A program made the translations under genes and the position numbers. DNA of 64,000 nucleotides from an uncultured Lachnospiraceae bacterium (lineage in GTDB: Bacteria; Bacillota; Clostridia; Lachnospirales; Lachnospiraceae), in NCBI GenBank assembly GCA_947574135.1, contig CANPIM010000005.1, forward strand, positions 1 through 64,000, written 5' to 3'. How positions within the stretch are numbered: position 1 is the first letter of the stretch; each line of letters opens with the position of its first letter. The notes below the pieces were generated by a model. That model was given only the letters and a program-made list of their open reading frames with translations, searched no databases and was not told the origin of the DNA. This document shows, one piece after another, positions 23,761 through 32,968 of the stretch.

Positions 23761-23935
23761 GGGGATTTTAAAAAAAATTACTCTAAACCGGGAGCAGGGC
23801 AGAAAATCCCAAGAACAGGGATGCCTTTTTTATCTTTTTTATGGATACTATATCATAGAAGGTAAGGTTTCGTCTATCTTTCAGGCTTTATGGCCAAAAG
23901 CAGGAAACAATTACATAATCCTGATGTTCCGGGAA

Positions 23936-23964
23936 TTGTATTTGCAGACCGTTCCTGCTATAAT
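23936..23964 (+). promoter_or_regulatory. Promoter (TTGTAT-17-TATAAT) of the restriction-modification pair
   Basis: TTGTAT (23936-23941) and TATAAT (23959-23964), 17 bases apart, with a start near 23971 and GGGGAGG before the methylase ATG. Confidence 0.75.
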
Positions 23965-23996
23965 AACATGGAGTAATTTATGGGGAGGTATCTGTA

Positions 23997-24839
23997 ATGG
24001 CAAAATACAAGCTGGTGGCTCCAGTTGTAAAATGGGTGGGCGGTAAACGCCAGCTTTTAGACGAAATCACTCCTCTGCTCCCCAAGCGGCTTTCTACTTA
24101 TTGTGAACCATTTTTTGGCGGTGGCGCTGTGTTGTTTTCCATTCAGCCAAAAAGGGCCATTGTCAATGACCTTAACGCAGATCTCATTATTGTCTATGAG
24201 GTTATCCGGGACCAGGTAGAGGCCTTGATTGAAGCCCTTAAGCTGCATGAGAACACCCCCGAGTATTTTTATGCCATTCGGGATATGGACCGGGATAAAG
24301 CGGCCTATCTGAAATTATCCAAGATTGAAAAGGCGTCCCGATTTATCTACCTAAACAAGACCTGCTTTAATGGCTTATTCCGGGTGAATTCTTCAGGCGA
24401 ATTTAATTCCCCCTTTGGGCATTACAAAAATCCTAATATTGTGAATGAACCTATTTTAAGGGCCGTAAACAAATATTTTCAAGCCAGCAATATTGAATTT
24501 TACAGTGAGGATTTTGCCGAAACGCTCTGCCGGTTAAATAAAGGCAGCTTTGTATATCTTGATCCCCCCTATGATCCGGTCTCGGATACGGCCAGCTTTA
24601 CCGGCTATCACAAGGGAGGCTTTGACAAAAATGAGCAAATACGTCTAAAGCAATGCTGTGATGAGCTTACCCGACGTGGAATAAAATTCATGCTCTCAAA
24701 TTCGGCTACTGATTTTATTAAAGACTTATATCAAGATTATCATACTACCATTGTAAAGGCCAAACGGGCCATCAATTCCGATGCCAGCAAGCGGGGAGCT
24801 ATTGAGGAGGTGCTTATCCGAAATTATGGGACTAAATGA
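23997..24839 (+). CDS. DNA adenine-N6 methyltransferase, DpnM/Dam-type
   Basis: A 280-residue D12-class methyltransferase. Motif I is PVVKWVGGKRQLLDEI (FxGGK class), motif X/I region YCEPFFGGGAVLFSI and the catalytic motif IV is VYLDPPYDPVS. Dam/DpnM enzymes methylate adenine in GATC or similar sites; the target sequence here is not shown by the protein. It is the protective half of a type II system, with the restriction gene overlapping its end by 14 bases. Confidence 0.93.
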   Translation: MAKYKLVAPVVKWVGGKRQLLDEITPLLPKRLSTYCEPFFGGGAVLFSIQPKRAIVNDLNADLIIVYEVIRDQVEALIEALKLHENTPEYFYAIRDMDRDKAAYLKLSKIEKASRFIYLNKTCFNGLFRVNSSGEFNSPFGHYKNPNIVNEPILRAVNKYFQASNIEFYSEDFAETLCRLNKGSFVYLDPPYDPVSDTASFTGYHKGGFDKNEQIRLKQCCDELTRRGIKFMLSNSATDFIKDLYQDYHTTIVKAKRAINSDASKRGAIEEVLIRNYGTK

Positions 24840-26097
24840 TTCCGCATGGAGGCTCCTCTTTAACAAATACCACATCCTAGAGGAAGTAGAGCAAAACGGC
24901 CACTTTCTCATATCAGCTGCGCAGATCAAGGAATTTCGTGAGCCCCGATTGATGACAAAATTTGATCACAAAGTAAATCTGCCTGCAATTTTCTCGGACC
25001 ACCATTTGTCCATTCTGCCCATAACCCGTGGAGATTATATGATCTCTTCTTTTTCGGCCTACAAAGAATTTGAAGATCTGGCTCCCAAGGTCCAGAGAAT
25101 CTCCATTCCCCCACATATCCAGAGCTTACTGCCTAGGTTTCTGGTGAGTGAAGCCATTGCTCTAAACTGTGCAAACGCCTGCGGCCTGTTGCATGACTTC
25201 TTGGAAGATGACAGCCTCGTCCAGACAGTCAGCGGACGAATGAGCTCTGGCAGATTTGAATTTAATATTCACACGGCAGCCGGCCCCAAGCATGTTACTG
25301 TAAATAATTCCCAGATCGAAATTGATGCCGCATATGAGGGCATCCATTATCTTTCTCTCTTTGAGGCCAAGCGGGATTTGGCTGATGATTTTTTGATACG
25401 CCAGCTTTACTATCCCTTCCGTGTGTGGAGCAGCCGCGTATCAAAGGCTGTGAAGCCTGTCTTTCTCATATTTTCAAACGGAATGTTTACCCTCTATCAA
25501 TATTGCTTTGAGGACCCGCAAAACTATAACTCCCTGCGCCTGGTAAAACAAAAGAAGTACCTCATCTCCATGGATATTTCCTTGGGCGATATAAAGAGCC
25601 TGTTGCAAACCGTGCCTTTGAGGCAGGAGCCGGAAATATCCTTTCCCCAGGCGGATCGCATGTCCCGTATTGTCAACCTCCTGGAGTTGCTGAACGAGAA
25701 AGCAATGACAAAGCAGGAGATCACATCCCAATACGCCTTTGATGAACGGCAGACAAATTATTATACGGATGCCGGGCGATATCTGGAGCTTATCCATAAA
25801 GGCCGTGACAAGGACGGCAATATTGTCTTTCAGCTGTCCTCCCAGGGGCGCCATATTATGAGCCTGGCTTACAGGGAGCGGCAGCTGGCCATCATCACCC
25901 AAATCCTAAAGCACAAGGTTTTTAACCAGGCTTTAAGGCTCTGTCTGCAGTCCGGCCAGATGCCTGACAGGCAGATAATCATTCAGATAATGCGGCAGTC
26001 CCACCTGTATCATGTAGAAGCAAGCAGCACCTATCTGAGAAGAGCGTCAACGGTTATTGGCTGGGTGAATTGGATCTTAGGTACTGTCGAAGATTAA
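24826..26097 (+). CDS. Type II restriction endonuclease, PD-(D/E)xK type
   Basis: A 423-residue protein. The centre shows an (E/D)-x-D then E-x-K arrangement, QIEIDAAYEGIHYLSLFEAK (about residues 180-200), the PD-(D/E)xK nuclease core. The C-terminal third looks like a winged helix (MTKQEITSQYAFDERQTNYYTDAGRYLELI), which would give target recognition. Downstream of and overlapping a Dam-type methylase, it is best read as the cognate endonuclease. The start at 24826 (MGLNDSAW) lies in the end of the methylase; earlier in-frame codons are inside it. The recognition site is unknown. Confidence 0.8.
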   Translation: MGLNDSAWRLLFNKYHILEEVEQNGHFLISAAQIKEFREPRLMTKFDHKVNLPAIFSDHHLSILPITRGDYMISSFSAYKEFEDLAPKVQRISIPPHIQSLLPRFLVSEAIALNCANACGLLHDFLEDDSLVQTVSGRMSSGRFEFNIHTAAGPKHVTVNNSQIEIDAAYEGIHYLSLFEAKRDLADDFLIRQLYYPFRVWSSRVSKAVKPVFLIFSNGMFTLYQYCFEDPQNYNSLRLVKQKKYLISMDISLGDIKSLLQTVPLRQEPEISFPQADRMSRIVNLLELLNEKAMTKQEITSQYAFDERQTNYYTDAGRYLELIHKGRDKDGNIVFQLSSQGRHIMSLAYRERQLAIITQILKHKVFNQALRLCLQSGQMPDRQIIIQIMRQSHLYHVEASSTYLRRASTVIGWVNWILGTVED

Positions 26098-26119
26098 AAG
26101 TCAACATGGCCTATTGGAT

Positions 26120-26611
26120 TTACTCCCCCTCCTCAAACCAGGACGGCTCTTCCTCCGGCTCTTCTTCCACCTCCTGAACCGTCTCCACGGCACTCACAAT
26201 CAGCTTTAACAGCTCCCAGACAGATCGGAAATTCAGGGTGCGGTTTTTCTCCATCCAGGTGATACGCCCCTGCCAGCTGCTGTTCTGTCTGTGCTGTACA
26301 CGGACTATAAAGGTTCCCAGCTCTCCATGCTTGCTCAATAATTCCTTATCACTCATTTTCCTTGTCCTCTCCTGCTTCGCGTTTTTCTCTTCATTCACCC
26401 CAAACGACCGCTCTAAAGTCGTAGGGTGGGGAAATCCCATTGCATCAAAGAACTGCTCGAACCGAAACAAAATCTGCTCCGTGCTCGCGACCGGCAGTGC
26501 CTCTTCACTGTAAGCGTGGTAAAAGCGTCCCTTTAGTAATTGCCCCACCTTTTGGTCCACACACAGTACAATGTCATTGGGCGCACTGATGTACCAATCC
26601 GACCGCTCCAT
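26120..26611 (-). CDS. Hypothetical protein, last gene of the fibre operon
   Basis: A soluble 163-residue protein I do not recognise. It has MERSDWYISAPNDIVLCVDQKVG at the start, a charged middle (NEEKNAKQERTRKMSDKELL), then a compact block VRVQHRQNSSWQGRITWMEKNRTLNFRSVWELLKLI, and an acidic tail. The ATG at 26611 follows AAAGGAAGAG; a TTG three codons earlier is possible. It follows the BTAD regulator by 45 bases with two small hairpins (26634-26654 and 26663-26677) between. Confidence 0.65.
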   Translation of the reverse strand: MERSDWYISAPNDIVLCVDQKVGQLLKGRFYHAYSEEALPVASTEQILFRFEQFFDAMGFPHPTTLERSFGVNEEKNAKQERTRKMSDKELLSKHGELGTFIVRVQHRQNSSWQGRITWMEKNRTLNFRSVWELLKLIVSAVETVQEVEEEPEEEPSWFEEGE

Positions 26612-26633
26612 AAATCTCAACTCTTCCTTTCTA

Positions 26634-26677
26634 GTGTCCGCAACACGCGGACACGCCTAGCTGTCTGCCGGGCAGAC
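26634..26677 (-). other. Two tandem hairpins between regulator and last gene
   Basis: GTGTCCGC-N5-GCGGACAC (26634-26654) and GTCTGCC-N-GGCAGAC (26663-26677, spanning the end of the regulator gene). Neither has a U-tract. They may adjust the amount of the last gene product or protect the mRNA end; function is not shown. Confidence 0.45.
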
Positions 26678-27853
26678 TACACTATTCACATAATATTGTA
26701 CCCCCGTCCGCTGGCGTCCCACCAAAAAGCGATAATCAATTCGTTTCTGGACAATCGTACAATTTTCCCGGGTGGTATTTACCAGCAGAACCAGGTACTG
26801 GCCTCTGCCATAGCGAGTCACTGCGTCTCCATGACGGACAGACTGGCAAATGGCCTCCTCCAACCGCTGAGACAGCTCCTCCAGCATGGTCCCCTCTGTC
26901 ATAGGATTCCCCTTACTGTCCACCACTGTACACAGCATCAGATACACAGACTGACCGCCCCGCTCCATAATACGGGCTATCATATGATAAATCCCCTGGA
27001 ACACCGGATAGGAGCACAGATATCCCCCCTCCTCCCTGTCATTATCCGTCATCTCTGACTGAATGGAATCCAGCACCGCAAACCGGTGGTGCAGCTGAGC
27101 TCCCAGCTTTTCCAGAAGCCTCTCGGAAGGATGCACCCCCTGTTCCCGCATATACAGATCCACCGTATCATCATAGAGCTTTCGTGCCTCGCCCAGCTGT
27201 CCCATGGCCACCAAAGCCTCCATGGTAATGACTTCCCAGTCTGCAAAGGGACTTACCTTGGAAGCATAAAGACCCAGCTCCCGCATACGGGGCCAGTCCT
27301 CCTGAAGCTGAAGCAGCGCAGCCGCCTCCTCCACACAGGCAAAAAACATGGCCTGATAGCGCCTGGCCTCCTGAGCCGCCCAGACCATTCCGATCTGCTG
27401 AGGCAGAAACTCCCCGCTGTAGCAATAGCAGGCCTCCAAAAGAATTTCCAGACACTTCTGAGAATCTTCGGCCGCCCTTGCCTCTCTGGCCTGATAGCAC
27501 AGCTCCTCAAAATGCTTCGCATCCTCCTCCACGGGAACCTCTCCCGCCCAGTAAAACATGCCATTCTTCTGACGAATATACTCTGCCTTTGGAAGCCCTG
27601 CCCTTAAAAGCCTTTTCCGTGCATTGTAAATGACGCTGCGCAGCGCATGGGAAATATCGTCAATCTCCCGGTCTCCAAATAAAGTCTCCTCCAGCCGACT
27701 GCGGCTGACCCCTTCCCTGCGGTGATGCAACAGCAGCTGAAGCAGGTATACAAACTGGGATTCCCGAACCTTGGCCCCTCCGGCTATGGCTACGCCCTTC
27801 CAAACTACGGAAAATCCACCCAGCATCTGTACCTGCAGCGCATCTCCATCCAT
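26657..27853 (-). CDS. BTAD/SARP-type regulator with GGDEF-like tail
   Basis: A 398-residue regulator. Residues about 1-90 form an OmpR-type winged helix (VQMLGGFSVVWKG ... REGVSRSRLEETLFGDREIDDISHALRSVIYNARKRLL), 100-260 the TPR-like bacterial transcriptional activator domain ending GVHPSERLLEKLG, and 280-390 a degenerate nucleotidyl-cyclase fold (SVRHGDAVTRYGRGQYLVLLVNTTRENC) without the GGDEF catalytic residues. The start at 27853 (MDGDALQ) is preferred over an earlier Met. It lies 33 bases after sipW within the fibre operon and is the likely operon regulator. Whether its tail binds a nucleotide is unknown. Confidence 0.82.
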   Translation of the reverse strand: MDGDALQVQMLGGFSVVWKGVAIAGGAKVRESQFVYLLQLLLHHRREGVSRSRLEETLFGDREIDDISHALRSVIYNARKRLLRAGLPKAEYIRQKNGMFYWAGEVPVEEDAKHFEELCYQAREARAAEDSQKCLEILLEACYCYSGEFLPQQIGMVWAAQEARRYQAMFFACVEEAAALLQLQEDWPRMRELGLYASKVSPFADWEVITMEALVAMGQLGEARKLYDDTVDLYMREQGVHPSERLLEKLGAQLHHRFAVLDSIQSEMTDNDREEGGYLCSYPVFQGIYHMIARIMERGGQSVYLMLCTVVDSKGNPMTEGTMLEELSQRLEEAICQSVRHGDAVTRYGRGQYLVLLVNTTRENCTIVQKRIDYRFLVGRQRTGVQYYVNSVVCPADS

Positions 27854-27886
27854 ACAGCGTCCTCCCCTCTCGTCTCCGGGCAAACC

Positions 27887-28426
27887 CTATCTGTCTTTGG
27901 CTGCCCGCATACTACCCGCCAGCATATGAAACATCACGCCACAGGCAGCCAAAATGGCCGCATAAAATTTTCCCATGGTACCAGCCATCAGGCTCATCAC
28001 CGTACCCAGGACCGGTATATGCCAGGTCACTCTTCCAATGAGGCTGTCATAGGGAATGGGGGTCATATCCTCCCCCTCATTGGCATCTCCCTTTGTAATA
28101 TATTCCCCTTCCACAAAGCGATTTTCCACCACCCGATGGGTGATCACCGAATCCCCTCTCTGGAAGGCAATGATATCTTCCTTCTCAATCTCCTCCGGCT
28201 CTGCAGGCTTTACATAAATCACGCTGCCCACAGGAATTTCCGGCTCCATGCTCCCGCTGACCACTTCATAGATCTCATAACCCATAAGCCGGGGCACAGT
28301 CAGAGGAAAAAAAGCCAAAATAATCGCTACCAGTATCACACTCCCGATTATACTGCAAAGACCGGGAAGGAGGCTGCGCCTCTTCCCGGTCGAAAGCTTA
28401 CCGGAAGATATTTCATCCTTCCTCAT
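27887..28426 (-). CDS. sipW: SipW-type signal peptidase I
   Basis: A 179-residue ER-type signal peptidase: a helix (LPGLCSIIGSVILVAIILAFF), the catalytic serine in VVSGSMEPEIPVGSVIYV, and DSVITHRVVENRF, where His replaces the usual Lys, the defining SipW feature. A second helix is near the C terminus. SipW processes TasA/CalY-type fibre proteins. The ATG at 28426 overlaps the stop of the upstream gene (ATGA), so translation is coupled. Confidence 0.9.
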   Translation of the reverse strand: MRKDEISSGKLSTGKRRSLLPGLCSIIGSVILVAIILAFFPLTVPRLMGYEIYEVVSGSMEPEIPVGSVIYVKPAEPEEIEKEDIIAFQRGDSVITHRVVENRFVEGEYITKGDANEGEDMTPIPYDSLIGRVTWHIPVLGTVMSLMAGTMGKFYAAILAACGVMFHMLAGSMRAAKDR

Positions 28427-29454
28427 AGCTCTGCTTCCTTTTTCTTTCTTTTCTTCAGGTATACAATGCCGCCTGCAATGCCGCCTGCAATCACCAGACT
28501 GCAAACAATCACTACCGGAATGGGAATTCCCAACAGACTGGCGTTTCCATTCACATTGTCAAAGAAGGAACGTCCGGCCAGAGGGGTCTCCTCCTCATCC
28601 AGATCGATGAGATCCTCCGGTGGTCCTAAGGGCGTCTCCTCCTCGGGAATCGTTACATCCTCCTCCGGCGTCTCACCGCCGCCCTCTTCTGCCTCCGCTG
28701 CTCCACCACCGCCGCCGGGCGTTGCCGCTCCGCCGCCGCCGGGAACTACGGTAGTTCCCAAATCCTGATATTCTGTGGTCGTGGTGGTAGTCACCCCGCC
28801 TCCTATAGCTGCCACCGGAGAATAGACAAAGGTAAAAATATTCTGGGTTTCATCCTTCTCCAGGGTCTTGGTCAGGTTGTAGGCCTGGGGCTGATAGCCG
28901 TCAATGTACCGGTAGGCCACCACCGGCTTGTCGCCTACATTTCCATAGTAGCGGTCCTCCTCCAAAAGCTGAGTTCCCTCTGCATTCACATACCGAATGG
29001 TGTAATAAGTGCCGTTTCCACGGACTCCATAGGCCACTACATAATCTCTGTCCTGTGTCACGGCAAAGGTGCCCTTGCCGCCAATATAGGCCACAGACTG
29101 CACCGTATTATTGTCCTTTCCGCTCTCACGGATCCCCATGACATAATACTTGCTGTCATCGCCGTTTTCATCCTTTAAAAGCTGAATGCTGTTGGGATTG
29201 AAGCTGATAATCTCCGAACAATTATATTCCCGCTGAAACTCCAGGATCCCCTCTCCATTAAGCCCCTGGGTACCATCGGCAAATTTTCCCTGCTGTCCGG
29301 GGAAGATCCGGATGGTGTACTGATCCGTGTAGGCCTCTCCTCCGGGAGCTGTCCCGGGAGCTCCGGAAATCTCTGCCGCCAGAGCCGGCATCCCTGTGAG
29401 AAATATTAGGCACAATGAGCATACCAGACAAAAAAACCTTTTTATCCCTCTCAT
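28423..29454 (-). CDS. Surface protein with MucBP-like domain and C-terminal anchor
   Basis: A 343-residue secreted protein: signal peptide (RFFCLVCSLCLIFLTGMPALA), a beta-rich region, a MucBP-like module (YTIRYVNAEGTQLLEEDRYYG ... QPQAYNLTKTLEKDE), a Gly- and Glu/Pro-rich stalk, then a C-terminal membrane helix (IPVVIVCSLVIAGGIAGGIVYL) with KKRKKK. It has no LPxTG sorting signal, so it is held by its own helix. MucBP modules bind mucins or glycans in other Firmicutes. It starts at MRGIKRF after GAGGAGATAGG and overlaps the preceding stop by 4 bases. Confidence 0.85.
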   Translation of the reverse strand: MRGIKRFFCLVCSLCLIFLTGMPALAAEISGAPGTAPGGEAYTDQYTIRIFPGQQGKFADGTQGLNGEGILEFQREYNCSEIISFNPNSIQLLKDENGDDSKYYVMGIRESGKDNNTVQSVAYIGGKGTFAVTQDRDYVVAYGVRGNGTYYTIRYVNAEGTQLLEEDRYYGNVGDKPVVAYRYIDGYQPQAYNLTKTLEKDETQNIFTFVYSPVAAIGGGVTTTTTTEYQDLGTTVVPGGGGAATPGGGGGAAEAEEGGGETPEEDVTIPEEETPLGPPEDLIDLDEEETPLAGRSFFDNVNGNASLLGIPIPVVIVCSLVIAGGIAGGIVYLKKRKKKEAEL

Positions 29455-30233
29455 CCTATCTCCTCCTCTTCCCTGCGCCTTGCCCTCCAATAGAAGATGC
29501 AAAGTCCCAGGAGCACCAGGCCGCTGCCAAGGGTCAGAGCCGTAAAGAGCAAGAGATGGCTCTGGTCACTGGTCTGTACGTCTCCTCTAGTCACCAGGTT
29601 CCGCACATTCCGGGTAACGCCGGGCTCTGCCGCCCGCCGCTCCACAGCGAAATTCATCTGCAAATCTGCCAGGGTGTCCTGATAGTCGTTTCCATGAGTT
29701 TCGCCGTCCAGCCCTACCTCCAGGGTAATGACGCCGCTCTGCCCCTTCTCCAGAGTATCCAGGAGAAAATATTCCTTGAGGGCGCTGGTGGCTGCATGAA
29801 GTCCCACCTCATCCTCCGCCCGGCCGGCCCGGCCAAGACCGCTGTCGTCGCCGCCTACGGTGTCGCTGTCAAAAAGCATGGTTACCTCTCCCTTATTGTC
29901 CGTGTAGGACAGACGGTAGGTATAGGCGCTTCCCGTGGCATTTTCATTGTCCGTGGTATTCTCCAGAGAATCCAGCACCTTGTTAGTCATATACCAATCT
30001 GTGGAATCTCCATGCTCATTCTTCAGCTCCATGGTAATCACCACATTATCTCCGGGCTGCATGGCGCTCACCAGCCTTGCGGTATCCTTGCTGGTAAAAT
30101 TACTCTCCATCTTGGACTCGCCGGAAAAGGTCACCTTCCAGCCGTCGCTCTTATAAGTCTCCGCATGGACCGGAAGCGCCATGGCAAAAAGCAGCCCGGC
30201 CATACAGAATAAGCCGATTGTTTTCTTTTTCAT
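29451..30233 (-). CDS. C-terminally anchored surface protein of the SipW cluster
   Basis: A 260-residue protein with a signal peptide (KKTIGLFCMAGLLFAMALPVHA), a beta-rich extracellular part (VVITMELKNEHGDSTDWYMTNKVLDSL, a block seen in camelysin/TasA-like folds), and a C-terminal helix (LLLFTALTLGSGLVLLGLCIFYW) followed by RARRREEEE. It has no sortase motif. Position between two SipW-type proteins and the MucBP protein suggests it caps or anchors the TasA-like fibre. That role is inferred. Confidence 0.75.
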   Translation of the reverse strand: MKKKTIGLFCMAGLLFAMALPVHAETYKSDGWKVTFSGESKMESNFTSKDTARLVSAMQPGDNVVITMELKNEHGDSTDWYMTNKVLDSLENTTDNENATGSAYTYRLSYTDNKGEVTMLFDSDTVGGDDSGLGRAGRAEDEVGLHAATSALKEYFLLDTLEKGQSGVITLEVGLDGETHGNDYQDTLADLQMNFAVERRAAEPGVTRNVRNLVTRGDVQTSDQSHLLLFTALTLGSGLVLLGLCIFYWRARRREEEEIG

Positions 30234-30243
30234 GTGCTCCTCC

Positions 30244-31089
30244 TTACTGCAGGCTCAGGGTGCCGTCGCTGACCGTCACTCTCCTGCCCCATGCGCTCCA
30301 GATGGCATCCGCCGCATTGTGGTCCTGTACGGCGTCCACCTCCACCTCTATCTGGAATTTCACACCGTCATAATCAAAAGTCGTTACAATATTCCCCTTC
30401 CCGTCAGATGTCTGGGTCACCCTTTTGGTAATGACATCATTGATGGTCAGGGTATCTGCAAACAAGGGAGACATTTCCCCGGAGGGTAAACACCTGCTGT
30501 AATACAGCACCGTTCTCTCCGGTGTGCTGGACTTATCGTCTACCAGCCAGCCGGACCCTTCTGTGAGATGAAGATTGATCCAGTCCGGGCTCAGCTCCTG
30601 ATTCTTATCTGCCTCTGCCGTGGGATCGCTCATTGTCTCTCCTGCCTCTGTCACTACCTTGTTCCCCTCTGCATCCAGCCAATACTTATAGATGGTAACC
30701 CGCACGTACTGGTCGATTCTGCCGGAATTCAGCACCCGCAGCTGCTCTGTGTATTCCTTTCCCGGCTTCAGGCTCTCTCCCTCCTCCAGCATGCCGGTGA
30801 GAAGCTGTTTTCCGCCATCCTTCTCCTGCGCCTCGTTCCAATACCCGTTATTCTTGGCCTTGCTGTCGTAATTTCTCCAGGAAACCTGCTTAAATCCCGT
30901 GTCATGCTCCCCCTGCTCCAGAAGGGTGACTCCGATATCGTACATCTCAAACTCGGACCGGTAGGTCTCGGAATAATAGGTAAGGGCTGCCCGGGTTCCT
31001 CCAATGGAGCCGGAAAGCAACAGCAGGACAGCTGCCACAAACATGGCCGTAACCGCCTTTGGCGGCAATCCCTTTCTTGGCTTCTTCAT
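30244..31089 (-). CDS. TasA/camelysin-like SipW-dependent secreted protein
   Basis: A 281-residue protein with a SipW-type signal: KAVTAMFVAAVLLLLSGSIGGTRAALTYYSE, where the cleavage region G-x-T-R-A is followed by an aromatic-rich beta start, as in TasA and CalY. The mature part is beta-rich (EYTEQLRVLNSGRIDQYVRVTIYKYW) and has no anchor. It overlaps the next upstream gene by one base. With sipW in the same operon it is expected to be a fibre or matrix component. Confidence 0.8.
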   Translation of the reverse strand: MKKPRKGLPPKAVTAMFVAAVLLLLSGSIGGTRAALTYYSETYRSEFEMYDIGVTLLEQGEHDTGFKQVSWRNYDSKAKNNGYWNEAQEKDGGKQLLTGMLEEGESLKPGKEYTEQLRVLNSGRIDQYVRVTIYKYWLDAEGNKVVTEAGETMSDPTAEADKNQELSPDWINLHLTEGSGWLVDDKSSTPERTVLYYSRCLPSGEMSPLFADTLTINDVITKRVTQTSDGKGNIVTTFDYDGVKFQIEVEVDAVQDHNAADAIWSAWGRRVTVSDGTLSLQ

Positions 31090-31628
31090 CAGTTACCGCC
31101 CCCTTCCGTCTTGACCTCCAGGATCTCCTCCCAGTTTGCGGAAGGATTCCCCGCCGCGTCATAGCGAACCGGTGTGCTCTCGTAAACCACGATAACATTA
31201 AAGGTATCTCCCTCCTGGGGACCGCTCTCCGGATCGTTCTCATCCTTTATCGGAATATTCTCTATTTTAATGTCCAAAACAGGTGTGGATTTGCCGGCTT
31301 CCACCACCTCTCCACAGTACCAATAGCCATCGTTGCCGTCATACCAGGCCGTAGAGCCCTCCCCGTTGGAGTATACCAGCTCAAATGGTTTCGCACAGAA
31401 GGCCTTTACCCGGACATACACCGGCTCGGAGCCCTCGTAGTTGGTAACGGAAATATGCTTGGTCCATCGATCAAATTTCTCTTTGATCTCTGTCTTATCT
31501 CCCAGGTTAATCACATAGCCTCCCTGCGCCTCCGCATAGGTGGTAAAGTACGCCATGGCCTGCCCAATGCCTGCCGTCGCAATCATTCCCAATGTAAGGA
31601 CAGCGAGAAAGCATTTTGTTTTTTTCAT
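31089..31628 (-). CDS. Camelysin/TasA-like SipW-dependent protein
   Basis: A 179-residue secreted protein with a SipW-type signal (VLTLGMIATAGIGQAMAYFT), in which AYFT after the cleavage site is the TasA/CalY signature. The mature domain (TKHISVTNYEGSEPVYVRVKAF...GYWYCGEVVEAGKS) is a small beta sandwich. No membrane anchor is present. It most likely makes the minor or major subunit of the same fibre as the 30244-31089 product. Confidence 0.8.
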   Translation of the reverse strand: MKKTKCFLAVLTLGMIATAGIGQAMAYFTTYAEAQGGYVINLGDKTEIKEKFDRWTKHISVTNYEGSEPVYVRVKAFCAKPFELVYSNGEGSTAWYDGNDGYWYCGEVVEAGKSTPVLDIKIENIPIKDENDPESGPQEGDTFNVIVVYESTPVRYDAAGNPSANWEEILEVKTEGGGN

Positions 31629-31655
31629 CTTCGTTCCCTCCTCCTATTCATTGGC

Positions 31656-32933
31656 TTAAGGTTCAGGCTCCTCGGCCTCTTCCTCTACGCTTTGTTCGGG
31701 ATTCTGCACCAGCTCCCAGCCGGGATTTCCACCCTCCCCGGTCTGATACGAGAACTGATTCTTTATACCATAACCATTGCGGCGATGCCAGTCGTACCGA
31801 TTGCTGAAGTGAGCCTCTACCACATCCTCCGCCACAATGGTCACCGGTCCGTCGGGACTTATGGTATTCTCATAGCTGGAACCGCTGTAAACCTCCTCCA
31901 CTCTTACGGTGGCATCTGCGGGAATTCCCTTTATAAGTACACTCTCCTCCCCTGTGGCGGTGAAGGTAATACTCTCCACCCGGTTATACTTGGTCAAATC
32001 CTCCTCATTTCCCGATGCATCTGTCCTTGTCACCGTGATCTCAAACACGAAGGTGGCCGGATCTGCCAGGGCCTCGAAATGCTCGCCCTCCGGAATCCTG
32101 GTGTCCTCTCCGCCTTCTTGATCAGCCGGAGGCGTGATATTCGGGGCATCCAGAACTTCGTGAGATTCCAGGGTTTTTATAATACGGAGGTCACCGAAGC
32201 GGGGGAGCTGTTGGGGTTTCATGTAAATCTCCAGATTGTATACCCAGCGGCCTACATCAGAAGTCATATACTCCCCATTCTCATCCACATACAGATTTCC
32301 ATTTTCATTGATAGATTCCGCATTTCCCTTCATAGGAACGGAAATTAACTGAGGGGTAAAGGTATATTGATATCTGGAGGAATTGGCAATGGTGGCAAGC
32401 AAGGTGGGATCGCCCTCTGTCTCCGGCTCCAGCTCTATCATATAGTCGCTTTTTTCAACCAGATCCTTGCCCCTGGCAACGACCAGATAGAGACCACAAT
32501 CCAGATCCTTAAACGCTGCTCCGGCCTCCCCGGTTTCAATTCCTTCTCCATTCAAGGGTGTATCTCCAGTTTCTCCCAGAGCCAGTCTGCCTGCCTTCTG
32601 TGCCAGATCCTTCCACTCCGTGGCTGTAAGCTCCGCCCCTTCCTTTATGGACAGGGAAGAATAGGGGGCCTTCATGTCATAGGAGTAGGTGTCATAGCCA
32701 GGCGTTTTGACTGCATCAGCCACCTTATACACATCAATAACTACCTGGGCCCTTTTCAAATCCTCTCCAAAGGCCATGTCCTCAGCCTTATTTTTGTCCT
32801 CGCCGTAAACGATGAGAGAGCATTTCTGATCCAGGTCAATCGATGTGGCCGCCCCGCCTATTATAGGCTTTGCCGCGCAGACGCCTACGGTTAGCGTCAA
32901 AGCCGCCAGCAGATATATCCATTTCTTTTTCAT
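31656..32933 (-). CDS. SpaA-like pilin or adhesin without sorting signal
   Basis: A 425-residue secreted protein: signal peptide (WIYLLAALTLTVGVCAAKPIIG), then beta-rich domains. The segment FEITVTRTDASGNEEDLTKYNRVESI and ATVRVEEVYSGSSYENTI resemble Cna-B/SpaA modules with the E-box glutamate (RVEEV). The C terminus is acidic (SVEEEAEEPEP) with neither LPxTG nor a membrane helix. If it enters the pilus it is either attached noncovalently or secreted. It lies just downstream of the sortase. Confidence 0.75.
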   Translation of the reverse strand: MKKKWIYLLAALTLTVGVCAAKPIIGGAATSIDLDQKCSLIVYGEDKNKAEDMAFGEDLKRAQVVIDVYKVADAVKTPGYDTYSYDMKAPYSSLSIKEGAELTATEWKDLAQKAGRLALGETGDTPLNGEGIETGEAGAAFKDLDCGLYLVVARGKDLVEKSDYMIELEPETEGDPTLLATIANSSRYQYTFTPQLISVPMKGNAESINENGNLYVDENGEYMTSDVGRWVYNLEIYMKPQQLPRFGDLRIIKTLESHEVLDAPNITPPADQEGGEDTRIPEGEHFEALADPATFVFEITVTRTDASGNEEDLTKYNRVESITFTATGEESVLIKGIPADATVRVEEVYSGSSYENTISPDGPVTIVAEDVVEAHFSNRYDWHRRNGYGIKNQFSYQTGEGGNPGWELVQNPEQSVEEEAEEPEP

Positions 32934-32968
32934 GAGCAGTTCCCTCCTCCTTTGCTTTCATGAAGCCT

